A DNA stretch of 64,000 nt from Microcebus murinus (GCF_040939455.1 NC_134118.1:77338680-77402679); one strand, 5' to 3'. Counted from the first letter of the stretch, positions 19,382 to 34,058 are shown. A program made the numbers and translations. The notes: generated by a model not told the origin, from the letters alone.

Positions 19382-19498
19382 GGGCGGCCACGAGCTGGGG
19401 GTGGGGGGCGGGTAGGTGAAGGAGGCCAGGCGAGGAGAGGAAGGGGGCTGGAAGGTCTCCACCTTGGCGAGTCCAGCCGTGGAGGCGCATCTTGTGTG

Positions 19499-19531
<33 letters not shown>

Positions 19532-19745
19532 ATAGAGAGACAGCCCCCCACCCCGGCCCACCGCTCCCTGCCCGCCCCGCCCCGCCTGTCACCCCCGTCC
19601 CTCGGAGCCCGCCGGACCCGGCCGGTGAACTCAACAGGCCCGGCCCGGCGCGGGTCAGCGCCGGTGCGGGGCCTGGGGCGGGAGGAGGCGGCGGGGAAGC
19701 GCAGAGAGGCTCGGCTTCTTGAGCGGGGCAGGGGCGCCCTCCGCC

Positions 19746-19866
19746 GTCTAGGGCCACACCACCCTGAACGCGCCCGACCTCGTCTGGTCTCGGAAGCTAA
19801 GCAGGGTCGGGCCTGGTTAGTACTTGGATGGGAGACCGCCTGGGAATACCGGGTGCCGTAGGCTTC
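19746..19866 (+). rRNA. 5S ribosomal RNA gene, copy 6 (unit 6)
   Basis: Same sequence as copy 1. Unit 6 spans 18247-21889 (3643 bp) and is the first half of the first 7280-bp dimer block. Alleles: G upstream, 11 CGG, 15 T, A haplotype downstream. Confidence 0.97.
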
Positions 19867-22800
19867 TTCTTTTTTTTTTTTTTTGTTTTGCCTCTTGTTC
19901 TGTCCCCTCTCTGGGAGCGAGGCGGCGGCCCGGGGTGGGGGTCACCCCCACCCTCAGCGCCCGCCGCGGTGCCTGGCGCCCCAGCCCGCACCGTGGGGCC
20001 TCCTCTTGTCCCAAGCCGCGACACCGCCGTCACGCGGCAGCATGCGTGGCTTCTGGACTGTCAGGTCTCAGACCAAAGGTCTGCTCTGTGGGAACCGACA
20101 CGCTGGAGGAAACCTTGAGAGTCTGAGAGGGGAGGGAGTTCCAGAAGAAGGCCAGGATGTCATTTGGAGGGAGTATGTGACCAGAACTCGTCCCGTTGCT
20201 TTTGGGGTTCTATGGGCTACACGTAGGAATCTTTGGTGGTGGCACCTGATGTTGGGGGATCCGGAGTCGCACCCAGACCTGCTCCACAGGCCTCCTTTTA
20301 CTTTTCTCTTCGGATTCATTATTTTTAAAAAGTGTCTCTTATCTCTATGATTGCATTTTCTTTTCTCTCTCTTTTCAAGCAGATGATGGGAGTCCAAGTA
20401 TTAAGGTGACATGTGTTGCCCGTGCCCCCCTCCCCCCTGTGTTCTTATTCATTTACCTCTGATGTCGTTCCAGCGTATTGTGGGGGTACCAATGTTAAGG
20501 TCGGGTACGTTGCCCTCTCCCAGCCTCCCCCCTCGGGTCAGAGCCTCAAGTGCGCCCATGCCCCAGTCGGTGCGCACCCACCCCATTCCTAATGGAGGTG
20601 TATGCCCATCCCCTCCCCCCACCCGCCCGACACCCACCCGATGAAGGTGATTCCTCTGTGTCCACTTAGGTGTCCATCGGTTCGTACCCATTTGCTGGTG
20701 AGCGCGAGCACGTGGTGCTCGTGTGTCCATTCTTGGGCTACCTGGCTTACTGGAACGGGTTCCAGCTCTGGCCAGGAGAACCACGAGAGGTGCCCTCTCA
20801 CCGCTGCTCCTCCTAGCTGAATAGCACTCCGTGGTGTCCACGCGCCACATTTCATTTACGCACTCGTGGGTCGATGGGCACTCGGGTCGCTTCCAGGTCT
20901 TTGCGATTGTGACTTGTGCCCTGACTCTAACCCTAACCCTTACCCAGCCCGTCTCCTCCTCGGCCCCTGCCTGACTGACTCCTTCCCGCCCGGCCTGTCA
21001 CCTGTCACCGTCCTCTGCCCCTGCCTGACACGCTCCTCCCCGCCCGGGCCGTCACCGTCCTCGGCCCCTGCCTGACGGGGCTCCTCCGTCGCCTGGGCCT
21101 TCCAAGGGCTTGGTGTGGACGCTGGTTCCAGGACGCCCTCCCAGGAACCCGGTAGCAGGGCGGCCGCAGCGTCTCGCGCCACCCAACCGTCCGCCGGCCG
21201 GCGGCCGTCGCTAAGTGGCCTGCGGGGGACGTGCCCCCACTGTGGGGCGGGCGCCCAGCCTGGTGTCTTCTCCGAGGCCCCGTGGCTGCTTTCACCCCCC
21301 CCCGCAAGGGGAGAGCCGCGGAGGTGGGGACCGCCTCCTCGTGGGGACGTACACCCAGCTCTCCACGTCGGATTCCGGGGCTCTCTGTCCTGCCAGAAGG
21401 CCCAGCTGGCCTGCGGGTCCTTAGAGTGGCAAAAACATCCGAAAACTGAGATTGAGGGTCCGGTGGTTGTCTGCACTTTTGTGCTGGGCACCCCAGGGAG
21501 GCCCGGGGGCTGGCTGGACGACGCGGTCTGCTGGGCAGGGGGGGGGGTTTGGAGGAGCAACTGATGCCCTTTGCACTTTGGGTAGCAAGTGTCTGAGGTG
21601 TCTCTGAGCCCTGCGCCATGTCGGGGGTGGGGGGTGGGAGGTCGGTGGGGGTGGAGGAGCAGGAGGAGGAGGAGGAGGAGGTGGGAAGGGCCGTGGCCTG
21701 CAGTCGTCTTCCCGGGGTGGCTTCTTCCACAGGCTGCTTGGCCTGGGCTCCCTGCACCTGGGCCTTTGGAGGACTGGCCCTGTGCTTGCCAACGCTTCCC
21801 CTGCAGGGACCCAGAGCTGGGAGGTTGCATCTCTCAGCCCTGGGTCGGGCAGAGCCCCAGCGGGCCATGCCCACAACCTCTCTCAGCACGGGTCCCCCAG
21901 AAGGCTCCTTTGGGACCAGGATTCTCTTGCGGGTGACTCTTTAAGGTCTGGCCCCTGGATGGAGGGGCACCAGGAGTAGAGGAGCAGGAAGGGGAAGGGG
22001 GTGGCCATGCGAGGGGACACTTTCAGGCCAAGTCCCAGCTTCAGCCTGATCCTCCTGGGAACCCCGGGGTGTACGTCACACCTCCTGGTTGTCCCGCTCT
22101 GAGACAAGGAGCCGGGCTTCGCATTCCCCCAGCAGCCAGTCGTGGGCTGAGGACACCTGGGGCGTTGGGAACTCCCTGGCTTCTCCTTGGCTTAACATCT
22201 GGAGCTGCTTGTGAATCGTGCCGCCACACACACACCCGAGTGCAGGTGTCTTCTGCACAGACTGCGGGCCTCGCTCTTCTGAATGCCGCTAGCTCGCCAC
22301 CCACCCACGGGTGAACCTGGTCAGGGTACTTTCTCTCGGGGGCAGACTCTGATCCTGGCGGGCTACCGGTGTTTCTGTTTGCTCGTTTCTTTCTTCCATT
22401 TCGGGAAAGGCTTCCTTACTGGGTGTGGAAATCTCCTATGCCTTTCCTCGCCTATTCTGTCAGCTTTAAAATTCTCTTTCAGTTGCCACCCTCACAGATG
22501 GATTAGGAAACTCTTTCCGGTGCACTCATTAGTGAAATGACCTCAATGAAGCTGGAATCCAATATCTAATGGCCGATTTTTAGCGAGTCCACACGCCAGG
22601 GTGGTCGGGGTCCAATGCAGCCCCGGCCAGGCCCAGGCCCCGGCCCCTTGGACTGGGCCACAGGAGGACACAGAGGAGGGTCCCGGCCCCCCCGGTCGCG
22701 TTGCCGGCAGTTCTCCAAGGGCTTGGGCGTTTTCCAGAGGTAGGAGATGGAGGGGACTGATTTCTTCAGCGCCCCACAAACCACGCCACCCCACCCATGG

Positions 22801-23135
22801 GACACATCCCTAGAGAGAGAGAGAGACGCCCCATACACTCGCTCCCCTCCCCCATGCGCTGTGCCCCAGCCCGGGGCCCGGGGGAATAGGCGGCAGCCCA
22901 CCCACAGGGTGGGGGGCCCAGCTGAAAGGGGTTGTCGGGGAGGGCGGCCCCTGCCTGGGGTCAAAGGGCGGGCGATCCGCGCGTGCGCAATCGGCGGCGG
23001 CGGCGGCGGCGGCGGCGGGGGCGGCCACGAGCTGGGGGTGGGGGGCGGGTAGGTGAAGGAGGCCAGGCGAGGAGAGGAAGGGGGCTGGAAGGTCTCCACC
23101 TTGGCGAGTCCAGCCGTGGAGGCGCATCTTGTGTG

Positions 23136-23168
<33 letters not shown>

Positions 23169-23382
23169 ATAGAGAGACAGCCCCCCACCCCGGCCCACCG
23201 CTCCCTGCCCGCCCCGCCCCGCCTGTCACCCCCGTCCCTCGGAGCCCGCCGGACCCGGCCGGTGAACTCAACAGGCCCGGCCCGGCGCGGGTCAGCGCCG
23301 GTGCGGGGCCTGGGGCGGGAGGAGGCGGCGGGGAAGCGCAGAGAGGCTCGGCTTCTTGAGCGGGGCAGGGGCGCCCTCCGCC

Positions 23383-23503
23383 GTCTAGGGCCACACCACC
23401 CTGAACGCGCCCGACCTCGTCTGGTCTCGGAAGCTAAGCAGGGTCGGGCCTGGTTAGTACTTGGATGGGAGACCGCCTGGGAATACCGGGTGCCGTAGGC
23501 TTC
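23383..23503 (+). rRNA. 5S ribosomal RNA gene, copy 7 (unit 7)
   Basis: Same sequence as copy 1. Unit 7 spans 21890-25526 (3637 bp) and is the second half of the first dimer block. Alleles: A upstream (22670), 9 CGG, 15 T, B haplotype downstream (G at 24135) without the extra C allele. Confidence 0.97.
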
Positions 23504-26500
23504 TTCTTTTTTTTTTTTTTTGTTTTGCCTCTTGTTCTGTCCCCTCTCTGGGAGCGAGGCGGCGGCCCGGGGTGGGGGTCACCCCCACCCTCAGCGCCCG
23601 CCGCGGTGCCTGGCGCCCCAGCCCGCACCGTGGGGCCTCCTCTTGTCCCAAGCCGCGACACCGCCGTCACGCGGCAGCATGCGTGGCTTCTGGACTGTCA
23701 GGTCTCAGACCAAAGGTCTGCTCTGTGGGAACCGACACGCTGGAGGAAACCTTGAGAGTCTGAGAGGGGAGGGAGTTCCAGAAGAAGGCCAGGATGTCAT
23801 TTGGAGGGAGTATGTGACCAGAACTCGTCCCGTTGCTTTTGGGGTTCTATGGGCTACACGTAGGAATCTTTGGTGGTGGCACCTGATGTTGGGGGATCCG
23901 GAGTCGCACCCAGACCTGCTCCACAGGCCTCCTTTTACTTTTCTCTTCGGATTCATTATTTTTAAAAAGTGTCTCTTATCTCTATGATTGCATTTTCTTT
24001 TCTCTCTCTTTTCAAGCAGATGATGGGAGTCCAAGTATTAAGGTGACATGTGTTGCCCGTGCCCCCCTCCCCCCTGTGTTCTTATTCATTTACCTCTGAT
24101 GTCGTTCCAGCGTATTGTGGGGGTACCAATGTTAGGGTCGGGTACGTTGCCCTCTCCCTGCCTCCCCCCTCGGGTCAGAGCCTCAAGTGCGCCCATGCCC
24201 CAGTCGGTGCGCACCCACCCCATTCCTAATGGAGGTGTATGCCCATCCCCTCCCCCCACCCGCCCGACACCCACCCGATGAAGGTGATTCCTCTGTGTCC
24301 ACTTAGGTGTCCATCGGTTCGTACCCATTTGCTGGTGAGCGCGAGCACGTGGTGCTCGTGTGTCCATTCTTGGGCTACCTGGCTTACTGGAACGGGTTCC
24401 AGCTCTGGCCAGGAGAACCACGAGAGGTGCCCTCTCACCGCTGCTCCTCCTAGCTGAATAGCACTCCGTGGTGTCCACGCGCCACATTTCATTTACGCAC
24501 TCGTGGGTCGATGGGCACTCGGGTCGCTTCCAGGTCTTTGCGATTGTGACTTGTGCCCTGACTCTAACCCTAACCCTTACCCAGCCCGTCTCCTCCTCGG
24601 CCCCTGCCTGACTGACTCCTTCCCGCCCGGCCTGTCACCTGTCACCGTCCTCTGCCCCTGCCTGACACGCTCCTCCCCGCCCGGGCCGTCACCGTCCTCG
24701 GCCCCTGCCTGACGGGGCTCCTCCGTCGCCTGGGCCTTCCAAGGGCTTGGTGTGGACGCTGGTTCCAGGACGCCCTCCCAGGAACCCGGTAGCAGGGCGG
24801 CCGCAGCGTCTCGCGCCACCCAACCGTCCGCCGGCCGGCGGCCGTCGCTAAGTGGCCTGCGGGGGACGTGCCCCCACTGTGGGGCGGGCGCCCAGCCTGG
24901 TGTCTTCTCCGAGGCCCCGTGGCTGCTTTCACCCCCCCCCGCAAGGGGAGAGCCGCGGAGGTGGGGACCGCCTCCTCGTGGGGACGTACACCCAGCTCTC
25001 CACGTCGGATTCCGGGGCTCTCTGTCCTGCCAGAAGGCCCAGCTGGCCTGCGGGTCCTTAGAGTGGCAAAAACATCCGAAAACTGAGATTGAGGGTCCGG
25101 TGGTTGTCTGCACTTTTGTGCTGGGCACCCCAGGGAGGCCCGGGGGCTGGCTGGACGACGCGGTCTGCTGGGCAGGGGGGGGGGTTTGGAGGAGCAACTG
25201 ATGCCCTTTGCACTTTGGGTAGCAAGTGTCTGAGGTGTCTCTGAGCCCTGCGCCATGTCGGGGGTGGGGGGTGGGAGGTCGGTGGGGGTGGAGGAGCAGG
25301 AGGAGGAGGAGGAGGAGGTGGGAAGGGCCGTGGCCTGCAGTCGTCTTCCCGGGGTGGCTTCTTCCACAGGCTGCTTGGCCTGGGCTCCCTGCACCTGGGC
25401 CTTTGGAGGACTGGCCCTGTGCTTGCCAACGCTTCCCCTGCAGGGACCCAGAGCTGGGAGGTTGCATCTCTCAGCCCTGGGTCGGGCAGAGCCCCAGCGG
25501 GCCATGCCCACAACCTCTCTCAGCACGGGTCCCCCAGAAGGCTCCTTTGGGACCAGGATTCTCTTGCGGGTGACTCTTTAAGGTCTGGCCCCTGGATGGA
25601 GGGGCACCAGGAGTAGAGGAGCAGGAAGGGGAAGGGGGTGGCCATGCGAGGGGACACTTTCAGGCCAAGTCCCAGCTTCAGCCTGATCCTCCTGGGAACC
25701 CCGGGGTGTACGTCACACCTCCTGGTTGTCCCGCTCTGAGACAAGGAGCCGGGCTTCGCATTCCCCCAGCAGCCAGTCGTGGGCTGAGGACACCTGGGGC
25801 GTTGGGAACTCCCTGGCTTCTCCTTGGCTTAACATCTGGAGCTGCTTGTGAATCGTGCCGCCACACACACACCCGAGTGCAGGTGTCTTCTGCACAGACT
25901 GCGGGCCTCGCTCTTCTGAATGCCGCTAGCTCGCCACCCACCCACGGGTGAACCTGGTCAGGGTACTTTCTCTCGGGGGCAGACTCTGATCCTGGCGGGC
26001 TACCGGTGTTTCTGTTTGCTCGTTTCTTTCTTCCATTTCGGGAAAGGCTTCCTTACTGGGTGTGGAAATCTCCTATGCCTTTCCTCGCCTATTCTGTCAG
26101 CTTTAAAATTCTCTTTCAGTTGCCACCCTCACAGATGGATTAGGAAACTCTTTCCGGTGCACTCATTAGTGAAATGACCTCAATGAAGCTGGAATCCAAT
26201 ATCTAATGGCCGATTTTTAGCGAGTCCACACGCCAGGGTGGTCGGGGTCCAATGCAGCCCCGGCCAGGCCCAGGCCCCGGCCCCTTGGACTGGGCCACAG
26301 GAGGACGCAGAGGAGGGTCCCGGCCCCCCCGGTCGCGTTGCCGGCAGTTCTCCAAGGGCTTGGGCGTTTTCCAGAGGTAGGAGATGGAGGGGACTGATTT
26401 CTTCAGCGCCCCACAAACCACGCCACCCCACCCATGGGACACATCCCTAGAGAGAGAGAGAGACGCCCCATACACTCGCTCCCCTCCCCCATGCGCTGTG

Positions 26501-26628
26501 CCCCAGCCCGGGGCCCGGGGGAATAGGCGGCAGCCCACCCACAGGGTGGGGGGCCCAGCTGAAAGGGGTTGTCGGGGAGGGCGGCCCCTGCCTGGGGTCA
26601 AAGGGCGGGCGATCCGCGCGTGCGCAAT

Positions 26629-26661
<33 letters not shown>

Positions 26662-26778
26662 GGGCGGCCACGAGCTGGGGGTGGGGGGCGGGTAGGTGAA
26701 GGAGGCCAGGCGAGGAGAGGAAGGGGGCTGGAAGGTCTCCACCTTGGCGAGTCCAGCCGTGGAGGCGCATCTTGTGTG

Positions 26779-26811
<33 letters not shown>

Positions 26812-27025
26812 ATAGAGAGACAGCCCCCCACCCCGGCCCACCGCTCCCTGCCCGCCCCGCCCCGCCTGTCACCCCCGTCCCTCGGAGCCCGCCGGACCCG
26901 GCCGGTGAACTCAACAGGCCCGGCCCGGCGCGGGTCAGCGCCGGTGCGGGGCCTGGGGCGGGAGGAGGCGGCGGGGAAGCGCAGAGAGGCTCGGCTTCTT
27001 GAGCGGGGCAGGGGCGCCCTCCGCC

Positions 27026-27146
27026 GTCTAGGGCCACACCACCCTGAACGCGCCCGACCTCGTCTGGTCTCGGAAGCTAAGCAGGGTCGGGCCTGGTTAG
27101 TACTTGGATGGGAGACCGCCTGGGAATACCGGGTGCCGTAGGCTTC
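27026..27146 (+). rRNA. 5S ribosomal RNA gene, copy 8 (unit 8)
   Basis: Same sequence as copy 1. Unit 8 spans 25527-29169 (3643 bp) and matches unit 6 at every marker: G upstream, 11 CGG, A haplotype. Confidence 0.97.
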
Positions 27147-30100
27147 TTCTTTTTTTTTTTTTTTGTTTTGCCTCTTGTTCTGTCCCCTCTCTGGGAGCGA
27201 GGCGGCGGCCCGGGGTGGGGGTCACCCCCACCCTCAGCGCCCGCCGCGGTGCCTGGCGCCCCAGCCCGCACCGTGGGGCCTCCTCTTGTCCCAAGCCGCG
27301 ACACCGCCGTCACGCGGCAGCATGCGTGGCTTCTGGACTGTCAGGTCTCAGACCAAAGGTCTGCTCTGTGGGAACCGACACGCTGGAGGAAACCTTGAGA
27401 GTCTGAGAGGGGAGGGAGTTCCAGAAGAAGGCCAGGATGTCATTTGGAGGGAGTATGTGACCAGAACTCGTCCCGTTGCTTTTGGGGTTCTATGGGCTAC
27501 ACGTAGGAATCTTTGGTGGTGGCACCTGATGTTGGGGGATCCGGAGTCGCACCCAGACCTGCTCCACAGGCCTCCTTTTACTTTTCTCTTCGGATTCATT
27601 ATTTTTAAAAAGTGTCTCTTATCTCTATGATTGCATTTTCTTTTCTCTCTCTTTTCAAGCAGATGATGGGAGTCCAAGTATTAAGGTGACATGTGTTGCC
27701 CGTGCCCCCCTCCCCCCTGTGTTCTTATTCATTTACCTCTGATGTCGTTCCAGCGTATTGTGGGGGTACCAATGTTAAGGTCGGGTACGTTGCCCTCTCC
27801 CAGCCTCCCCCCTCGGGTCAGAGCCTCAAGTGCGCCCATGCCCCAGTCGGTGCGCACCCACCCCATTCCTAATGGAGGTGTATGCCCATCCCCTCCCCCC
27901 ACCCGCCCGACACCCACCCGATGAAGGTGATTCCTCTGTGTCCACTTAGGTGTCCATCGGTTCGTACCCATTTGCTGGTGAGCGCGAGCACGTGGTGCTC
28001 GTGTGTCCATTCTTGGGCTACCTGGCTTACTGGAACGGGTTCCAGCTCTGGCCAGGAGAACCACGAGAGGTGCCCTCTCACCGCTGCTCCTCCTAGCTGA
28101 ATAGCACTCCGTGGTGTCCACGCGCCACATTTCATTTACGCACTCGTGGGTCGATGGGCACTCGGGTCGCTTCCAGGTCTTTGCGATTGTGACTTGTGCC
28201 CTGACTCTAACCCTAACCCTTACCCAGCCCGTCTCCTCCTCGGCCCCTGCCTGACTGACTCCTTCCCGCCCGGCCTGTCACCTGTCACCGTCCTCTGCCC
28301 CTGCCTGACACGCTCCTCCCCGCCCGGGCCGTCACCGTCCTCGGCCCCTGCCTGACGGGGCTCCTCCGTCGCCTGGGCCTTCCAAGGGCTTGGTGTGGAC
28401 GCTGGTTCCAGGACGCCCTCCCAGGAACCCGGTAGCAGGGCGGCCGCAGCGTCTCGCGCCACCCAACCGTCCGCCGGCCGGCGGCCGTCGCTAAGTGGCC
28501 TGCGGGGGACGTGCCCCCACTGTGGGGCGGGCGCCCAGCCTGGTGTCTTCTCCGAGGCCCCGTGGCTGCTTTCACCCCCCCCCGCAAGGGGAGAGCCGCG
28601 GAGGTGGGGACCGCCTCCTCGTGGGGACGTACACCCAGCTCTCCACGTCGGATTCCGGGGCTCTCTGTCCTGCCAGAAGGCCCAGCTGGCCTGCGGGTCC
28701 TTAGAGTGGCAAAAACATCCGAAAACTGAGATTGAGGGTCCGGTGGTTGTCTGCACTTTTGTGCTGGGCACCCCAGGGAGGCCCGGGGGCTGGCTGGACG
28801 ACGCGGTCTGCTGGGCAGGGGGGGGGGTTTGGAGGAGCAACTGATGCCCTTTGCACTTTGGGTAGCAAGTGTCTGAGGTGTCTCTGAGCCCTGCGCCATG
28901 TCGGGGGTGGGGGGTGGGAGGTCGGTGGGGGTGGAGGAGCAGGAGGAGGAGGAGGAGGAGGTGGGAAGGGCCGTGGCCTGCAGTCGTCTTCCCGGGGTGG
29001 CTTCTTCCACAGGCTGCTTGGCCTGGGCTCCCTGCACCTGGGCCTTTGGAGGACTGGCCCTGTGCTTGCCAACGCTTCCCCTGCAGGGACCCAGAGCTGG
29101 GAGGTTGCATCTCTCAGCCCTGGGTCGGGCAGAGCCCCAGCGGGCCATGCCCACAACCTCTCTCAGCACGGGTCCCCCAGAAGGCTCCTTTGGGACCAGG
29201 ATTCTCTTGCGGGTGACTCTTTAAGGTCTGGCCCCTGGATGGAGGGGCACCAGGAGTAGAGGAGCAGGAAGGGGAAGGGGGTGGCCATGCGAGGGGACAC
29301 TTTCAGGCCAAGTCCCAGCTTCAGCCTGATCCTCCTGGGAACCCCGGGGTGTACGTCACACCTCCTGGTTGTCCCGCTCTGAGACAAGGAGCCGGGCTTC
29401 GCATTCCCCCAGCAGCCAGTCGTGGGCTGAGGACACCTGGGGCGTTGGGAACTCCCTGGCTTCTCCTTGGCTTAACATCTGGAGCTGCTTGTGAATCGTG
29501 CCGCCACACACACACCCGAGTGCAGGTGTCTTCTGCACAGACTGCGGGCCTCGCTCTTCTGAATGCCGCTAGCTCGCCACCCACCCACGGGTGAACCTGG
29601 TCAGGGTACTTTCTCTCGGGGGCAGACTCTGATCCTGGCGGGCTACCGGTGTTTCTGTTTGCTCGTTTCTTTCTTCCATTTCGGGAAAGGCTTCCTTACT
29701 GGGTGTGGAAATCTCCTATGCCTTTCCTCGCCTATTCTGTCAGCTTTAAAATTCTCTTTCAGTTGCCACCCTCACAGATGGATTAGGAAACTCTTTCCGG
29801 TGCACTCATTAGTGAAATGACCTCAATGAAGCTGGAATCCAATATCTAATGGCCGATTTTTAGCGAGTCCACACGCCAGGGTGGTCGGGGTCCAATGCAG
29901 CCCCGGCCAGGCCCAGGCCCCGGCCCCTTGGACTGGGCCACAGGAGGACACAGAGGAGGGTCCCGGCCCCCCCGGTCGCGTTGCCGGCAGTTCTCCAAGG
30001 GCTTGGGCGTTTTCCAGAGGTAGGAGATGGAGGGGACTGATTTCTTCAGCGCCCCACAAACCACGCCACCCCACCCATGGGACACATCCCTAGAGAGAGA

Positions 30101-30415
30101 GAGAGACGCCCCATACACTCGCTCCCCTCCCCCATGCGCTGTGCCCCAGCCCGGGGCCCGGGGGAATAGGCGGCAGCCCACCCACAGGGTGGGGGGCCCA
30201 GCTGAAAGGGGTTGTCGGGGAGGGCGGCCCCTGCCTGGGGTCAAAGGGCGGGCGATCCGCGCGTGCGCAATCGGCGGCGGCGGCGGCGGCGGCGGCGGGG
30301 GCGGCCACGAGCTGGGGGTGGGGGGCGGGTAGGTGAAGGAGGCCAGGCGAGGAGAGGAAGGGGGCTGGAAGGTCTCCACCTTGGCGAGTCCAGCCGTGGA
30401 GGCGCATCTTGTGTG

Positions 30416-30448
<33 letters not shown>

Positions 30449-30662
30449 ATAGAGAGACAGCCCCCCACCCCGGCCCACCGCTCCCTGCCCGCCCCGCCCC
30501 GCCTGTCACCCCCGTCCCTCGGAGCCCGCCGGACCCGGCCGGTGAACTCAACAGGCCCGGCCCGGCGCGGGTCAGCGCCGGTGCGGGGCCTGGGGCGGGA
30601 GGAGGCGGCGGGGAAGCGCAGAGAGGCTCGGCTTCTTGAGCGGGGCAGGGGCGCCCTCCGCC

Positions 30663-30783
30663 GTCTAGGGCCACACCACCCTGAACGCGCCCGACCTCGT
30701 CTGGTCTCGGAAGCTAAGCAGGGTCGGGCCTGGTTAGTACTTGGATGGGAGACCGCCTGGGAATACCGGGTGCCGTAGGCTTC
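30663..30783 (+). rRNA. 5S ribosomal RNA gene, copy 9 (unit 9)
   Basis: Same sequence as copy 1. Unit 9 spans 29170-32806 (3637 bp) and matches unit 7: A upstream (29950), 9 CGG, B haplotype (G at 31415). Confidence 0.97.
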
Positions 30784-33700
30784 TTCTTTTTTTTTTTTTT
30801 TGTTTTGCCTCTTGTTCTGTCCCCTCTCTGGGAGCGAGGCGGCGGCCCGGGGTGGGGGTCACCCCCACCCTCAGCGCCCGCCGCGGTGCCTGGCGCCCCA
30901 GCCCGCACCGTGGGGCCTCCTCTTGTCCCAAGCCGCGACACCGCCGTCACGCGGCAGCATGCGTGGCTTCTGGACTGTCAGGTCTCAGACCAAAGGTCTG
31001 CTCTGTGGGAACCGACACGCTGGAGGAAACCTTGAGAGTCTGAGAGGGGAGGGAGTTCCAGAAGAAGGCCAGGATGTCATTTGGAGGGAGTATGTGACCA
31101 GAACTCGTCCCGTTGCTTTTGGGGTTCTATGGGCTACACGTAGGAATCTTTGGTGGTGGCACCTGATGTTGGGGGATCCGGAGTCGCACCCAGACCTGCT
31201 CCACAGGCCTCCTTTTACTTTTCTCTTCGGATTCATTATTTTTAAAAAGTGTCTCTTATCTCTATGATTGCATTTTCTTTTCTCTCTCTTTTCAAGCAGA
31301 TGATGGGAGTCCAAGTATTAAGGTGACATGTGTTGCCCGTGCCCCCCTCCCCCCTGTGTTCTTATTCATTTACCTCTGATGTCGTTCCAGCGTATTGTGG
31401 GGGTACCAATGTTAGGGTCGGGTACGTTGCCCTCTCCCTGCCTCCCCCCTCGGGTCAGAGCCTCAAGTGCGCCCATGCCCCAGTCGGTGCGCACCCACCC
31501 CATTCCTAATGGAGGTGTATGCCCATCCCCTCCCCCCACCCGCCCGACACCCACCCGATGAAGGTGATTCCTCTGTGTCCACTTAGGTGTCCATCGGTTC
31601 GTACCCATTTGCTGGTGAGCGCGAGCACGTGGTGCTCGTGTGTCCATTCTTGGGCTACCTGGCTTACTGGAACGGGTTCCAGCTCTGGCCAGGAGAACCA
31701 CGAGAGGTGCCCTCTCACCGCTGCTCCTCCTAGCTGAATAGCACTCCGTGGTGTCCACGCGCCACATTTCATTTACGCACTCGTGGGTCGATGGGCACTC
31801 GGGTCGCTTCCAGGTCTTTGCGATTGTGACTTGTGCCCTGACTCTAACCCTAACCCTTACCCAGCCCGTCTCCTCCTCGGCCCCTGCCTGACTGACTCCT
31901 TCCCGCCCGGCCTGTCACCTGTCACCGTCCTCTGCCCCTGCCTGACACGCTCCTCCCCGCCCGGGCCGTCACCGTCCTCGGCCCCTGCCTGACGGGGCTC
32001 CTCCGTCGCCTGGGCCTTCCAAGGGCTTGGTGTGGACGCTGGTTCCAGGACGCCCTCCCAGGAACCCGGTAGCAGGGCGGCCGCAGCGTCTCGCGCCACC
32101 CAACCGTCCGCCGGCCGGCGGCCGTCGCTAAGTGGCCTGCGGGGGACGTGCCCCCACTGTGGGGCGGGCGCCCAGCCTGGTGTCTTCTCCGAGGCCCCGT
32201 GGCTGCTTTCACCCCCCCCCGCAAGGGGAGAGCCGCGGAGGTGGGGACCGCCTCCTCGTGGGGACGTACACCCAGCTCTCCACGTCGGATTCCGGGGCTC
32301 TCTGTCCTGCCAGAAGGCCCAGCTGGCCTGCGGGTCCTTAGAGTGGCAAAAACATCCGAAAACTGAGATTGAGGGTCCGGTGGTTGTCTGCACTTTTGTG
32401 CTGGGCACCCCAGGGAGGCCCGGGGGCTGGCTGGACGACGCGGTCTGCTGGGCAGGGGGGGGGGTTTGGAGGAGCAACTGATGCCCTTTGCACTTTGGGT
32501 AGCAAGTGTCTGAGGTGTCTCTGAGCCCTGCGCCATGTCGGGGGTGGGGGGTGGGAGGTCGGTGGGGGTGGAGGAGCAGGAGGAGGAGGAGGAGGAGGTG
32601 GGAAGGGCCGTGGCCTGCAGTCGTCTTCCCGGGGTGGCTTCTTCCACAGGCTGCTTGGCCTGGGCTCCCTGCACCTGGGCCTTTGGAGGACTGGCCCTGT
32701 GCTTGCCAACGCTTCCCCTGCAGGGACCCAGAGCTGGGAGGTTGCATCTCTCAGCCCTGGGTCGGGCAGAGCCCCAGCGGGCCATGCCCACAACCTCTCT
32801 CAGCACGGGTCCCCCAGAAGGCTCCTTTGGGACCAGGATTCTCTTGCGGGTGACTCTTTAAGGTCTGGCCCCTGGATGGAGGGGCACCAGGAGTAGAGGA
32901 GCAGGAAGGGGAAGGGGGTGGCCATGCGAGGGGACACTTTCAGGCCAAGTCCCAGCTTCAGCCTGATCCTCCTGGGAACCCCGGGGTGTACGTCACACCT
33001 CCTGGTTGTCCCGCTCTGAGACAAGGAGCCGGGCTTCGCATTCCCCCAGCAGCCAGTCGTGGGCTGAGGACACCTGGGGCGTTGGGAACTCCCTGGCTTC
33101 TCCTTGGCTTAACATCTGGAGCTGCTTGTGAATCGTGCCGCCACACACACACCCGAGTGCAGGTGTCTTCTGCACAGACTGCGGGCCTCGCTCTTCTGAA
33201 TGCCGCTAGCTCGCCACCCACCCACGGGTGAACCTGGTCAGGGTACTTTCTCTCGGGGGCAGACTCTGATCCTGGCGGGCTACCGGTGTTTCTGTTTGCT
33301 CGTTTCTTTCTTCCATTTCGGGAAAGGCTTCCTTACTGGGTGTGGAAATCTCCTATGCCTTTCCTCGCCTATTCTGTCAGCTTTAAAATTCTCTTTCAGT
33401 TGCCACCCTCACAGATGGATTAGGAAACTCTTTCCGGTGCACTCATTAGTGAAATGACCTCAATGAAGCTGGAATCCAATATCTAATGGCCGATTTTTAG
33501 CGAGTCCACACGCCAGGGTGGTCGGGGTCCAATGCAGCCCCGGCCAGGCCCAGGCCCCGGCCCCTTGGACTGGGCCACAGGAGGACGCAGAGGAGGGTCC
33601 CGGCCCCCCCGGTCGCGTTGCCGGCAGTTCTCCAAGGGCTTGGGCGTTTTCCAGAGGTAGGAGATGGAGGGGACTGATTTCTTCAGCGCCCCACAAACCA

Positions 33701-33908
33701 CGCCACCCCACCCATGGGACACATCCCTAGAGAGAGAGAGAGACGCCCCATACACTCGCTCCCCTCCCCCATGCGCTGTGCCCCAGCCCGGGGCCCGGGG
33801 GAATAGGCGGCAGCCCACCCACAGGGTGGGGGGCCCAGCTGAAAGGGGTTGTCGGGGAGGGCGGCCCCTGCCTGGGGTCAAAGGGCGGGCGATCCGCGCG
33901 TGCGCAAT

Positions 33909-33941
<33 letters not shown>

Positions 33942-34058
33942 GGGCGGCCACGAGCTGGGGGTGGGGGGCGGGTAGGTGAAGGAGGCCAGGCGAGGAGAGG
34001 AAGGGGGCTGGAAGGTCTCCACCTTGGCGAGTCCAGCCGTGGAGGCGCATCTTGTGTG